Shown here: one piece after another, positions 22,694 to 35,061 of the stretch
Layout: each line of letters starts with the position of its first letter
How positions within the stretch are numbered: position 1 is the stretch's first letter
Source of the DNA: Actinernus sp. WN-2022
Lineage: Eukaryota > Cnidaria > Anthozoa > Actiniaria > Actinernidae
Assembly: GCA_030867875.1 (NCBI GenBank)
Contig: JAOWCC010001589.1
Location: 80,747,537 to 80,811,536 of the forward strand
Direction of reading: 5' to 3'
DNA: 64,000 bases
Translations under genes and position numbers: made by a program
The notes under the pieces: generated by a model
What the model was told of the DNA's origin: nothing
Databases searched by the model: none
The model's input: the letters and a program-made list of their open reading frames with translations, nothing else

Positions 22694-23626
22694 GCTACTT
22701 ATCATCGGGTCTCAACATCGTCCCAGGTTGCAGCTTCCTCCAATCGATGTTGGTAGTGACCAGATCAGGGCTTCAGACTCGGCTAGGAATATAGGCGTAA
22801 TTTTCGACAACTGTATGAACTTTGAATCTCAAGTAACTGCTATATGCAAGTCTTCTTTTTTTCATGTTCGTAATATATCTCGCATTCGTAAATACCTATC
22901 TGTTGACAGTACTAAGACTTTAGTTCATGCTTTTATTACTTGTAAACTTGATAATTGTAACTCATTACTTCCTCAATGCCTTACTCATAGACTTCAACTT
23001 ATACAGAACTGTGCTGCCCGACTTATATTTTGCAAAAGGAAATATGACCATGTAACTCCGTTACTAATAGAACTTCACTGGCTACCTGTTACTCAACGTA
23101 TTGTCTTGATTTTGTTACTGCCGTTCAAAGCACTCATTGGGCTAGCGCCTAAGTATATTACTGACTTACTCGTGAGATATGTTCCTGCACGATCATTAAG
23201 ATCGTCCTCTCATTGCTTTCTGAGAGTTCCCTGGTCGAGTTCCAAAACTTATGGTGACAGAGTTTTCTCTGTTTGCGCTCCAAAACTATGGAATGGATTA
23301 CCTGGACACTTGAGACCGATCTAATGTCATTTAAAAGTAATCTTAAGACCTATCTATTCCGTCAGACCTATCCCATTTAGTCCAGCTATTGTTATTTTTA
23401 AGATATATTCCTAATGTATATTTTAAATATATATTTTTAATGTATATTTTTAATGTATATTTTTAATGTATATTTTTAATGTATATCTTAATGTCTTAAT
23501 TATAATTTAGATTTATTATTGTTATATACATACTATATATACTATATATTCCTATAAAGCGCCTTAGAACTTTCGGATCATGTGCGCTATATAAATTTTA
23601 TTATTATTATTATTATTATTATTATC
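22694..23626 (+). mobile_element. LINE 3'-end fragment, CR1/L2-like
   Basis: Encodes the RT C-terminal region, with RNIGVIFDNCMNFESQV, KLDNCNSLLPQCL, QNCAARLIFCKRKYDHVTPL, LHWLPVTQRI and KLWNGLPGHLRPI, open from 22728 to 23324. The 3' UTR has about five TTAATGTATATTTT repeats, and ends GCGCTATATAAATTTTATT with an ATT tail. The catalytic RT domain is missing. The GCGCTATATAAAT tail also ends the SINE at 42438-42813, so this LINE family is a candidate driver of that SINE. Confidence 0.9.
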
Positions 23627-23749
23627 GAATAGGCCATTTTGACGATGTTGCGCACGCATCAGTTGAACAATAGACACGAGCTGCCGAGACTCGTTCTGGT
23701 TCACCAGCCTTTTGTTATTTAAAACGGATACATACATACACACACACAC

Positions 23750-25548
23750 ACTTACACTTTATTTATACACGAGTAAACATCAATAATAATAGCATAAAAC
23801 AATTACAAAATACAGAGATTGTAAAAAAAAAAAATATGCCTACTGTTTTACATGAATGTCGTATGATAGTTAAAAATAGGGAAGTTACAATATTGATAAT
23901 CTTTTCTTAAAAATACTTATTTTATCGGAGGCTCTGACATCCTCGGGCAGTGCATTCCGTATCTTTGCCCCGTTAAAACGAAATATTTTTTTTACCAAAG
24001 TTTGTGCGCGGACGAGGAAAGGAGATTTTAGTCGACGAGCCTCTGAGATTATATTGGATAGCTTTGGTTCTTCTTTCAAACATTTTAGTCAGATACTCGG
24101 GTGCCAGGCCGTACAGTTCTTTATAGACCATGATGCTTTTTGAATGGCCCTTTGAGATTGTAGTCTTTTCCACCCTAGGTTACTCAGTAGCTCGTCAACA
24201 TGGGTATGAAATGGTAGACCAGTTTGTATGCGGGCTGCTCTGTTTTGTAGTTTTTGTACTACATGAACTTGTCAGAGAGCCCTTGGTTTCCCCATATGCA
24301 ATTTAGTGAAAGTTTATTGGCTGCAAGCCATTTACTCGCTTCAGTCAGGTTATTCGTGACAGATTCGTTAATTTCCTCTGGGTCGTATCCAGTGGCGGTG
24401 AGGGTTGTATCATCAGCATATATACGCGTAGCTGCATATGGCAAACAATTCGGTAAGTCATTTATATATATGAGAAATAACAGAGGCCCTAGTATAGAGT
24501 TTGAGGTACACCACATATTACAGGTTTGAGGGTAGAAGTTTTACCATTGACACAGCAGCTTTGTTGTCTGTTGTTTAGATAAGACCCAAACCATTGCAAC
24601 GAAACGCCTTCTATACCATACAATGCCAGCTTTTGGATTAGAATTTCGTGGTCAACGGTATCGAAGGCCTTTTTTAGGTCTAGAAATGTAATAGCATCAA
24701 CAAAGCCGTTGTCAATGTTTCTGTACCAGTCATCGGTGGCCTCAAGAAGCGCTGTAACTGTGGAGTGGAGTTATCTAAACCCGGACTGAGAATTTGTAAG
24801 GATATTATTACCTTGTAGTTATTTGTAAAGCTGCTCAAATACTTTAGATATTACAGGGATAACGGAAATTGGTCTATAGTTGTTTGGATCATACCGACTA
24901 TCTTTTTTAAAGATAAGGCACACACTCGCTAGTTTCCACTCTAAAGGAAATATGCCTGCGGATTTGATTGAAGAATTAAAAATGTCCGTAATTGAATCAC
25001 AGATCATATCAGCTGCGTCTTTGAGCAGCCTACACGAGATGTTATCTAGCCCAGTAGCCTTAGAGATACATAGTTTTTTCAAGAGTTTAAGAACTTCAGT
25101 ATTGCTTACTTCTTGAAGGTGAAAGGTGCATCCAGTCTTATTCAGATTATAAGATTATAAGAGATATCGCTGCGAGGAATAGTATTAGCTAATTTCGGGC
25201 CAATACCTGTGAAATATTCGTTCATAGTCTCTGAAATCTCTTCAGAGTTAGTAATAACTTTATCATCGATCCTTAACTCGTTATTAGAAGTCGAGGAGGA
25301 ATTCCTGGAAATTAATTCATTAACGATTTTCCACATCTTTGATTGATCACGCTCATTATTTTTGATAGAAGCATTATGGTAGTCTGCCTTACATTTACGA
25401 ATTAGATTGTTAACGTTATTACGTGCGTTTTTGAAGTCAGATCAGCCAGTCATCAGAATTATTAGATTTAATGGCTTTTGCCTTAAGTTTGTCCCAGCCT
25501 GTCAAGCATCTTTTGTCTTTTGCCATTGTTCTAGCTGCTCGCGCAATA
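23750..25548 (-). mobile_element. Decayed LINE on the minus strand
   Basis: Broken RT reading frames in LINE order: MWKIVNELISRNSSS (25330), KATGLDNISCRLLKDAADMI and YDPNNYRPISVIPVISKVFE (25080-24820), GPLLFLIYINDLPNC with YADDTTLTATGYD (24510-24290), and KIRNALPEDVRASDKISIFK (24000-23885). Frameshifts and stops separate them. AGGCCATTTTGACGAT motifs at 23636 and 25550 lie at both edges in inverted orientation. The edges are approximate. Confidence 0.85.
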
Positions 25549-26364
25549 TCGTCAAAATGGCCTGTTGGAATCAAGCGTGTTGGTTTTTGTGGAGGGAGGA
25601 AAATCGGAGAAGCCGGAGGAAAACCCTCGGAGCAAGCGCGAGATACCAACAAACTCAACTCACATATGGCTCCACGTCTGGGGATCGAACCTGGGCTACA
25701 GAGGCGAGAGGCGAAGCGCTTAAACCACAAACGTGGGATATGACCAACGCGATTTTGGCACCGTGCGTGTTGTTATATCAGGACTGCACACTGTACTTAT
25801 AAGTAGTACCATGACATGAGAGAGATTCGTTATTAAATTGCCCAAAGTCCCGACGCCACAGGCGGGGTTTCAATAACCCAATGCGATCAAGGGCGACCTT
25901 AACGTTCCCTCACCAGCTTGCATGCTGTCCTAAGTTTCCCTCATGCATGTTCATGAGGGAAAATTAGAACTAATTTTCCCTCTTGTAAAGTTAATGAGAG
26001 ATTTTGTGAGTATGCATGCTGATGAGGGATGTTAGAGATTAAATGACCCAGCTTGCATGCTGTCCTAAGTTTCCCTCATGCATGTTCATGAAAAGTTAAT
26101 GAGAGATTTTGTGAGTATGCATGCTGATGAGGGATGTTAGAGATTAAATGACCCTGAACAAACAAAGAAAACCGAGATGATCATGGTATTACTGAATTTA
26201 ATATTTTAAAACATCGGACGAAAATCGCAAAATAGAAAAAGCATCAATTGCAATAAAATGTTAGATGTACAATGTCATTGAAGGAGTAAATTGTGGAAAA
26301 TTTGTCAGTCGTGCCATAAAAAGGTGCTATTCACATGAATGTAAAATATAATAATAGTTAAGTA
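25549..26364. repeat. Intergenic stretch with a short tandem duplication
   Basis: GCTTGCATGCTGTCCTAAGT begins two tandem copies (25916-26050 and 26051-26155). They share TTAATGAGAGATTTTGTGAG and GATGAGGGATGTTAGAG; copy 2 lacks about 30 bp. At 25670-25730 there is a tRNA-like SINE remnant in reverse orientation (GGGGATCGAACCTGGG). No gene was seen. Confidence 0.7.
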
Positions 26365-27046
26365 TATATCAGGGTCGTAACAAAGTATGTGGGATCAGGG
26401 ATCACAGACCAATTCGATCCTGAAATTTATATTTTTTATTGTACTCTTGTGTTTGTTTCTCACAAAAAAGGTATTAATCTTGCAAATTTTGTAACATTTC
26501 TGGCATTTTATCCCTAATTTTGGTTACTTTTCGTGGATCAACGTGGATGAATCAACTCCCTCCCTAGAGAAAACTACTACAATAAAATCCCGTAGGTTTT
26601 CATTGTGACATCACAAGATGAATCAATCCCGCAATTCGGGTAGCGTTTATTCTAGTTGAATTGCTACTCCTGCCTCTCAAAGAAAACTAAGTTAGACAAC
26701 TGAAGTATATCAGAAATAGAATTTGGAGCAAAAAGAGTTAGTTGTGTTATGGCTCTACTTGCCCTCTGGCTTGGGAGACCCGATAACGGCTTCCTGTATC
26801 TTTGACGTAAAATAAACCATTTATTATTATTATTATTACCCGGGATCGGATCACAGGGCATGGGATCGGGATAAACGTATATTTTAATTATGGGATTGGG
26901 ATCAATATATCCGAATATGAACGGGCTCATTTATTTTGGCTGGATCACGGATCACAAATTACTGGAAAATTGGGATCAGAGATCAAAGTTCTGGGTAAAA
27001 ATACGGGATCACTAGAGAAAAATATACCTCGTTACGACTCTCATAT
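26364..27046. mobile_element. GGGATC-rich MITE-like element
   Basis: Ends TATATCAGGGTCGTAACAAA and, inverted, CTCGTTACGACTCTCATATA. The interior is full of variants of GGGATC(A/G)GGATCA. A (TTA)n stretch at 26817-26838 marks a nested SINE/LINE tail. No transposase was found. Confidence 0.7.
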
Positions 27047-27536
27047 ATGCTGTAGCGTGATTACATTGTGTACATCTTAGAAGTTTTTTACTGACTTAAT
27101 AATATATTACTTATTCTCTGGTTGGAAAGTTTTTGGTTCCATAGGGTACACAAACTGAGGATACATAAAGGTATTAGTAGAAATGTGTACTAGTAATTGT
27201 CCATTGATTGTAAATATTTTTAATGACCAATTAAGCTATCGTTGATATGAAACCTCTCTTGTAGCCTATTGGACCGTACAACTGATTACTTGAACAACAG
27301 CATAGCCTGAAACCAAATAAACAAGAATATTTTACATTTTAGTTTCATGTAACATTACTGTGCGCCTAACTAAACACACTGCAAAACAACAATAGAGCAT
27401 GCCAACCTAGCAATCCCAGCATGCAGCAGTGGTAAAGTGGCCAATAGGCGCACAGTACAGTAACACACATAATGACACACCATGCCCAGAGTAATCTATC
27501 TAAACGTGAATAATTATTTGAAATACCGTAAAATCC

Positions 27537-28180
27537 AAGGGACCACTCATTAATTCTTTTTTTTTTTGGGGGGGGGGTGAAAAACAACCATGATATTATT
27601 TTATTAAGACCTCCCCCAAGGACAAGCCTTTTTTTCATGACGCCCCCTGACTCCATGTTCAAGCCGACCCCTGTAATGCACCATGGGCTGATCAAAGCCA
27701 GGACCTGGCTAAACCACAGATCGAATTGGAATTTAGCACGTTGGTCTAAAATAACAACGAGTACCTGACTTTAAAAGTTCTATAAAAATCAAAAGTCACT
27801 CCCCGACCCATATTCGTATCCTGAGGAGGCCTTCACTGACAAAGCATACCATTGTTTTAGGGTTAGGGTTTATATTGTTTCAGGGTTAGGTATTGTTTGG
27901 ATAGCCAGTACTATTCCAGGTTCCGAGGAGGTGAAATACACCACGACATCATAATCACCCAGAGTTTGTAGTTGTCATGGCTACGGTGCTAACAACGGTT
28001 CAAAGCATCGTACCTGATAAGGTCTTCACATAGCAGTCATGTGATACATCAAATCATGCAATTCTGGGGGCCCACCATCTGATTTCTGGCTATGGATGCG
28101 AGGGATTGCTTCACTTGATAGACGCTGTGAAGAGCAAACACAGATGGTGGAAATCAGTCTACATAATAACATAAGGGAGT
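27537..28180. repeat. Possible MITE with a G-run end
   Basis: Left end AGGGACCACTCATTAATTC followed by T and G runs; right end ATAAGGGAGTGTTCATTATT in inverted orientation. The internal GGGTTAGGGTTTATATTG segment near 27860 is too short to be telomeric. The two ends match only roughly. Confidence 0.4.
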
Positions 28181-28269
28181 GTTCATTATTTATGGCTGGT
28201 GGGGGAGGGGTTGGCATTTCATCTGCTTCTCTTGTTAAAACTTTTATGACCCCTCTATGAATGAATTAC

Positions 28270-28900
28270 AACTTAGATGATCCCCCTATAAAATTGCTCA
28301 AAACTTTATCAACGCAGATCCAGTACTGTCCAACTTTATACGCGGACTGAAACAGCTCAACCAAGTCAATGTCATGCAAATAATGGTTGAGCTGTGAGGC
28401 GACAATTTCCTCACATGACTTTGAAATAAACAGGTTGGATTTGAAATAGTTCGTAGTCAAACGATGCCCGTTTTAGTATTAAAAGGCTTCCTTCATACTA
28501 TCTGGCATAATACCCTGTTCAAGTGATAAATTCACAATCTTGGCAATTACAGGTAACAAGAGATCAAAGCATTCCTTCAAAATCGATGCAGGCCTAGAGA
28601 GTCCAGTGCACAAGACTTCGCAGTAGTAGTACCAATGTCTGACAACTTCTCAGTCGTGACTGGTATCAATTCACTAAACTTAACACCAGGATCGCTGTCG
28701 TCAGGGAACGGATTCCTTGAAGAAATCAGCGAATGTCAGCCTTCAGTAGCACATACTACAACTACCAGAACTCTTTGCGCGGATTCTTTTGTTCCTCTAA
28801 TTTGGACCATTGTCTTGGAATTATCAGAGGGGTTTAAAAATCTGAATGAGAAAAATATTTTTAATTGTAGTAAAATGAAGCCGTCTTATTATTTTGCGAC
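28270..28900 (-). mobile_element. LINE RT fragment on the minus strand
   Basis: Minus-strand frames read FADFFKESVPDDSDPG (near 28700), PASILKECFDLLLPVIAKIV and NLSLEQGIMPDSMKEAF (28590-28485), then SKSCEEIVASQLNHYL and VELFQSAYK (28420-28350). This is the RT thumb-to-palm entry of a CR1/L2-like LINE, with at least one frameshift near 28480 and no catalytic YADD segment. Confidence 0.75.
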
Positions 28901-29297
28901 TATATTGTAACACTATATATGATCAAATTATGACATATAAATGTTTTCTCATATTCGTAAAGTAGAGATGCTATATTATTACCAGTTCAAACCGTTTTTC
29001 AATGCGACAACGGGAAGTCTTATTTTTTTGGACTCCGAATCTTGAATTGTACGTCCGCCATTACTCGAACGTGTTCCTGTTGGCGAGGAACGCCTAGTCA
29101 TTTTTGAGCGTACGTGACGTCAAAGTCTCAACCAATCTCGTCCCCAGAGCCTGCGCTTTTTTTCGGCCAGCGGACACGAAAAGCGAAGAGCTCTGGGATA
29201 ATCCATTTTATGGACGAATCTGATTGGCTTAGAACTGCTCATGCGCAAAAATAACCGGAAGTAAATTTTCATAACAAATGCACATGGCTAGCTCGCA

Positions 29298-32200
29298 ATG
29301 GCGGAGTTAACTCCGACTAAAAGTGTCTCGTTCTCCAACAGATGTAGGTGCTGTAATAAAGAACTACGGGAAAACGATCATCCAGTACAATTATTTGGAG
29401 AGAAGGCAAGGAGAGAGAATATATTAGGAATTATAAAACGGTTTGCGGAGATAGACCTTGAGCCAAACGCTTTACTGTCCAACAAAGTGTGTAGGTCGTG
29501 CGTTACAAAGCTAAAGAAAGTGAACGAGTTCCGACTGTTATGTCAAGAGACGAAAAGAGAACAACAGCTAAACATGGAACGCTGTAAAAGAGGAAGTAAG
29601 ACAGAAGATAGCCCGTCTTCCATGACTGAAACTGAGAGACATGTACAGAAGAGAAGTAAAATGACAAAGCCTACTGCCAAATCATGTTTAAAATTTGTAA
29701 ACATAGCACCCAAGCCAATGGCGTGTGGAGATGAGTACGGAGCTGAGATGGAAAGCCTTCTACCCAATTTGCAGTTGGCCCTATCAAAAGAAGGAAGAGA
29801 TGGAAATGGAGAGGTGGAAACTGAGAGTGATTTCGAAAACGCTAGAGCTAGAGTTCTTCCCGAGAGCATTCTACCAAAGGCCAAGGCTCCATCAAGACAG
29901 GCTCAACTACATGTACATGTAGCTGCGGGCCTGGATATTTTGTCGAGTTCGGGGCTTCAAAATAGCAAGGTAACGGGAATTACAATGTAGTAAAAAAGCG
30001 ACAGAAAATTAATTTTAGGGGAGGCGGCGTGGCCGAGCGATAAAACAGGCTCTACTTATCACCTAAATCAATTTGTGCCTGTCTGCTCTGTAATGAGTGA
30101 TAACTATTATTATTATTATTATTAAATCAACCCCTCCTTCAGAAGCTCTTAAAGTTATTTTCTTCATAAATAATGACCAATTCCTTACAATCATGCAATA
30201 GATCTCTTAAATGATATAAACTTACATTTCCAATTACAGCTGTTAGAACAGTCTTCAGATGTTTTGACTCTAGCAGAGAAGGAAAAGGTGTTTAATTCCC
30301 TTATCAATGCAACCCCAAGGCAGTTAGCCGAAGCAGTGATGGCTATCCCAAAGGTAAAGGAATGTGTAAAATTCCTCATGCTAAAGACCATGGATGACCA
30401 ATGTCAAGTATTGTGCTCAAGAACACTGGAAACACCCTCAGTTCTCCGCAACCCAAGGGCTAAAGATGAGGAGCTGTTGCAGTTTACATGGAATAACATA
30501 CTTGTGGAAATGAGAGATCGAGCTCCAGATGTTCTAGATTTCTTAGTTGCTATTTCTGCTCCTCACATCAAGGGAACTGATGGAAGACAAGTGCCACCAA
30601 TTTGCATGGCCTATAGTATACTAATGCATACAAGATGCAGAGAGCTCTCTCTTGTCCAGAAGATCAACTCAGTCTTATTGGGAGCTGGAAATGCAACCAA
30701 GAAGGTACTGTTTAAGTACTAAGACGATGGGTGACTAGTACCTGTACAAACTAGTGTTGTTCTGCGTTGGCAGGGAAGATAAATACTGGTATAATCAACT
30801 ACATGTAAATTCGATTATAAAGGTATGCTAATTGCCATGGGAATCGAGTAGCAGCTAATGTTTCGAGAGCAGCCCTTCATCAGAGCAGTAGCCCTTAATT
30901 GCTCTGACGAAGGGTTAGCACTTGAAACGTCAGCTGCTACTTGCTTCCCACGGCAGTTAGCATACCTTAATCAACTTTAGTTGATTATACCAGTACTGTT
31001 TAAGTAAATTGTTACACACCTGAGATAGAACTAAGGGTTACTATTAACCATTGTTGGCCTGTTATACTTGTTAGATGCTGCAAAGCTTTGTGCAGCATTA
31101 AAGTAGAAGTCAGTAGATGTAATTGTTATTACCTGGTTAGCTCAGTGGAAAGTGCTAGACTGTTGTGCAGGAGGTCATGGGTTCAAACCCTGGCTAGATC
31201 ATCACTCAGGGTCTTAAAATAACTGAATAGAAATGTGCTGCATTTGCTCTGACATCTGCAAATGGTTTAAGACCTTCATCTTTAAAGCCAGAGATCAGCT
31301 GTTTTTATTTATCACTCAATATGCTATTTTGTAATCAGTCTAAAATGTATTACAATACATGCATGTACATTGTATGAAATTTATATATCTATAATAATTA
31401 TTTAATCATAACCTAGCTGTAATCATTAATCTCTACTTAATTTGCACAATTGCACTGGAAAGAAAGGGTCTTCAGTTGGTGAAATTATACCCATTTTGTG
31501 GTATTTTTGGTAGTTCAACTCTACCAGATCCTAGATATTCCTCTGGCACGTGCACCTTAAAGTGCATATTAAGCCCAAATTAGTTCTACTTGATATCGAT
31601 TGTACATTAAGTAAAATGTCCAATGGCAGAATATTTCTTGATTTGGGTGTTATGTCTAAGAGATATAAAGGTTTATATTTCCAATATGCTAATGATGGAT
31701 GTCATCACAGACAACACTTATTATACAAAAGCATGCTGGTAGAGACAAATTACCTATTTTAAAATTCTAAGTTATATTATTTTGGAAGCTATAATTATCA
31801 AAGTGATTTTACAAAAAAAAATCTAAATTTGAAAATAAGTGTAGCTTAATTCACAAGCACAAAGAAATTCAGCAAATGTCAGTGATGACATCACACATTA
31901 GCATATTGGAAATTTAAACAATTAATCGATATCAAATATAACTAATTTGGGCTTACATGTATATGCACTTTAAGCCAATAATTATCAAGTACCAGTAATT
32001 AATCCAACTAAACACTTAATACATATACGTACACGTATGTTGATTTTATAAGCACAGTTCACCAACTGGAAAGTGTGACTGAACATTAAAGTCTCCATGA
32101 TAATTGAAATATATTTCAAATGGTACTTAATTTGCTGTGGGAGTGCAATTGCTCTCTGCTACCAAGGCATATCTATGCAGTGCATTCATGACTTGGGCTG

Positions 32201-34449
32201 GCCTGGAGTCCCTTAGTGGAACACCCTCCAACATCACAATCCCAACAGTCAACAGTAGCTTGAAAGAGAAGAAAGAATTCATCAAAAACACATTTGGGAT
32301 GTTTGTTGATGAATTTGTACTGGTGGAATTCGATATCGAGAAGGAATGGCGGAGACAACAGGACCAGAAAGAGGGGAAACGCAGCCATGCCAGCAGTGCG
32401 TCAGTCCAACCTACTACATGTACTTCTTCACACTTGGTTCCTGACCTGCAGCAAGGTAATTTATTTTAAATACTCTAAAAACACTTCAGATAATTATTAA
32501 AGTTAATAGTGTTTTTGTAAATAAAATGTACACTTTAGATTATGAAACCTTCAATTACTGATTGTGATAAAATTGTACCAATTGCACACTTTCAGGTACA
32601 GGACAGAACCATACTGGTAATCAGGAAATACAGTCATCAAGGCAGGCACCCTCATCCCAATCCGCTACACACACGACTGATCTTCTACCAGGTAATTTGA
32701 TAATTTGAAGAGGGCAGCCATACAATAATTATCCTCTATGTTTGTATCTCATGCAGTCACTGCCAATTTAATGAATCATAATTATGCATAGTTTTCACTT
32801 GATGAACCGACAGCCAGCAAAATTCACAGTCTACTCTTGCAGGAGCCCATAACCAGAAACATCCATCCAACATACTACATGTAGGCCTATGTCACAGCAT
32901 TTTCACACATTACGTGTATTTTTCGAATGGTTTTCTGCTATTCTGAATTGCAGTTATTCCTAAGGGAATAAAATACAAAAGCATAGCAGCCATATTGTTT
33001 GGTATAACAAAAGTAGTTAATGAAGGAACTTTTATTCCACCACTGATGCAATCCAACAATTGGCAGGGGAAATAGTCTAAAAATAGCCCACCTTGTAAAA
33101 ATGCTGTGACACCTACACAGGAGATATGGATGCTCCTGACTCTGGTTATATGTGCTGGCTTAACTCCACCCAGAAAAAGTAAGAATCTCTGTTGGAAATA
33201 TAGTATGAAAAGGGGAGGTTTTGTAATTGTTTCTCCTGCTACTTTACAGAATATGCCAGTTATGTGAACCATCATATTCATGTACCAAAAGGGCTTTCTT
33301 TTTTTTATGTGCAATTTAACTATTATTAATTATCTTATTTTTCAAGGCCAAATTGTTATATTAGTGCAAACTAAAGTACCAGGCTGTGGTCATGATGTCC
33401 TTGCAGTGGGCACAATTGTGAGTATGGAGGAACAGCAGGTAATCCCAAGTCATCTGGTTCAAGTACAAGTGGCAGCTGTGGAAGATATTGGTTTGAAGTA
33501 TTCCCTACAGGTCGGTCAAGTGATCATGTGGCCAAAACAACAGACAGCATTATATAATAGACCCTCAGCACCCTTGCAACAAGCCCAGCCTAAATGTAGC
33601 ACAATTAATGAAACAGGTGCATGTCCAAATGAAGAAACTTCTACCTCTCCTTCCCTGCCAACTCCTATGACAGATGTGCCACCAAATTCAGAGGACAGGC
33701 TGATGAATTATGCATTGCAGTGCATACAGTTGGGGGTAATGCTAATGCAACTAAATGATACAGAGAAAGAGGGGGATGGAGAACGAAGCATAGTCAACTG
33801 GAAATTCCTGATGTTGTACTTCCGTTCTAGGTCCCGTGGCATGAAATATGCATTTGAGGCTATGAGGCTAATAACACATGTGAAAGCCCTTTATACAGAA
33901 CGTATGGCACACCGCATCATAAATGGGCAATTTGTTAACATCAGGGGAGGTGCAGGTAATAACTATGCCAACGATCTGAAAATGGAGATGCTTGTGAAAC
34001 ACTTCAAGGTTGTACTTAAAGGCATGTGTGGGAACAAAACTTTGAAGGCAGTCGAGAGAAGTACAACAGCAGCATATGGCTTGAAGAAGATCATAGACGT
34101 TTTTGACACTCAGACAAACATCCCACCAGAGTCTACCAGCCACACACACTCATGCACAAAGGAAGATGTAGAAGAAATGATTGGCATGTTGCATGAGATC
34201 AAGCCTTTTGTGCACCAACCTGGAAGAACCCTGCACTCCTTCCCATGTATAAGTAAAAGTCCATTGGATCAGCTAGATGTTACTGCTATGCATTCATGGC
34301 TCACAAGACATAAAAGAAGACTAGCTGCAAATCCTTTTGTAACCAATGACTGCAATGACAGTTCAGATTCAGACAATGATGATGGCATCACGAATGACGG
34401 TGATGATGATGATGACAGTGATGAAGAAGCATACGTTCTTGAAGATTAA
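29298..34449 (+). CDS. DUF6589 transposase, central catalytic region missing
   Basis: Exons 29298-29969, 30240-30704, 32167-32455, 32596-32691 and 33347-34449 join in frame (phases 0, 0, 1, 1) into 874 codons. Residues 1-100 hold a ZAD-like zinc module, CRCC then about 50 residues then CRSC. Exon 2 has PDVLDFLVAISAP and NSVLLGAGNATKK. Exon 3 (MTWAGLESLSGTPSN) and exon 5 (EGDGERSIVNWKFLMLYF, NYANDLKMEMLVKHFKVVLK, YGLKKIIDVFD) match the C-terminal half of coral DUF6589 proteins as I recall them. Those proteins have about 300 residues, with the DDE acidic residues, between NATKK and the exon 3 block. Here that space is a 1.46-kb intron with three insertions. The product would lack the nuclease core. 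The C-terminal tail is Asp/Ser-rich. The start ATGGCGG resembles the helicase start. Confidence 0.75.
30784..30996. repeat. Palindromic MITE inside transposase intron 2
   Basis: Arms ACTGGTATAATCAACT and AGTTGATTATACCAGT close a hairpin of about 210 bp, with GGTATGCTAATTGCC facing GGCAGTTAGCATACC. A half copy is at 22311-22407. Confidence 0.85.
31138..31300 (+). mobile_element. tRNA-derived SINE fragment
   Basis: A box TTAGCTCAGTGGAAAG and B box GGTTCAAACCC, followed by ACTCAGGGTCTTAAAATAAC and GCAAATGGTTTAAGACCTTC. The same order is found in the split SINE at 43470-44715. Confidence 0.75.
31561..31969. mobile_element. TTAA-flanked element, AGTGCATATTAAGCCC type
   Basis: Flanked by TTAA at 31557-31560 and 31970-31973. 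Termini AGTGCATATTAAGCCCAAAT and the inverse ATTTGGGCTTACATGTATAT, ending in TGCACT. Inner arms ATCGAT and CTAATTTGG also match. It is non-coding and nested inside the helicase-bearing transposon. Confidence 0.85.
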
Positions 34450-35061
34450 TGTTGAATCTATATAGTACAGATTGGCTGACAACTGACTAACTGCAGCCTC
34501 AATTCACGTGATAATAATATTGCCAAACAATATAGAAAGTGACACAAGTGTTGAAATTGTCTGCTTTTGGGATATTGTCCTTAAGTACATATTTAAAATG
34601 CATCTAACCCCATTTTTTATTTCTTTTAATACATCCTCATAAATTAGAGTACACTGTACATCTGCAAAAAACCTTTCTGTTTGTGTGAATCCTTGGTTTG
34701 CTATGACTGATTGAAGTTGGCTAAAAAGGTGAATGTGACCCTGCTTTTCTCACAACCATGGAAAGTCATGCATGCTAATTAGAAACATATGGCTCTAGTA
34801 CATTATACAAATGTACATCATGTGTTGTTAGATAAGAAATACACTGCAATAGAAAATGCATCAATGATGCTTTAGTGAACAATACCAAGGCCCAAAATTG
34901 CATGGTCATGAAATAATTTGTACAAGACTTTAATCATGAATTAAAAATGAAGGGTATGTAGAATTTATATTTTATTATTATTTTCACCTAGACTTTGAAA
35001 AGAAATAAAAGTGCAATGGGGTTGGAAGCACTTTAAACTAGACTATTATGCTAATGATGAA

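Noticed and set aside
27366..27695. 109-codon minus-strand ORF
   Set aside because: Crosses a G run and simple sequence; no protein family signature.
27855..27900. Telomeric TTAGGG repeats
   Set aside because: Only a few GGGTTAGGGTT units in a larger repeat; CCCTAACC-like pieces at 41460-41790 are equally short and imperfect.
31550..31762. 70-codon ORF in the transposon
   Set aside because: Falls inside the TTAA element 31561-31969 and uses no recognisable splice sites.
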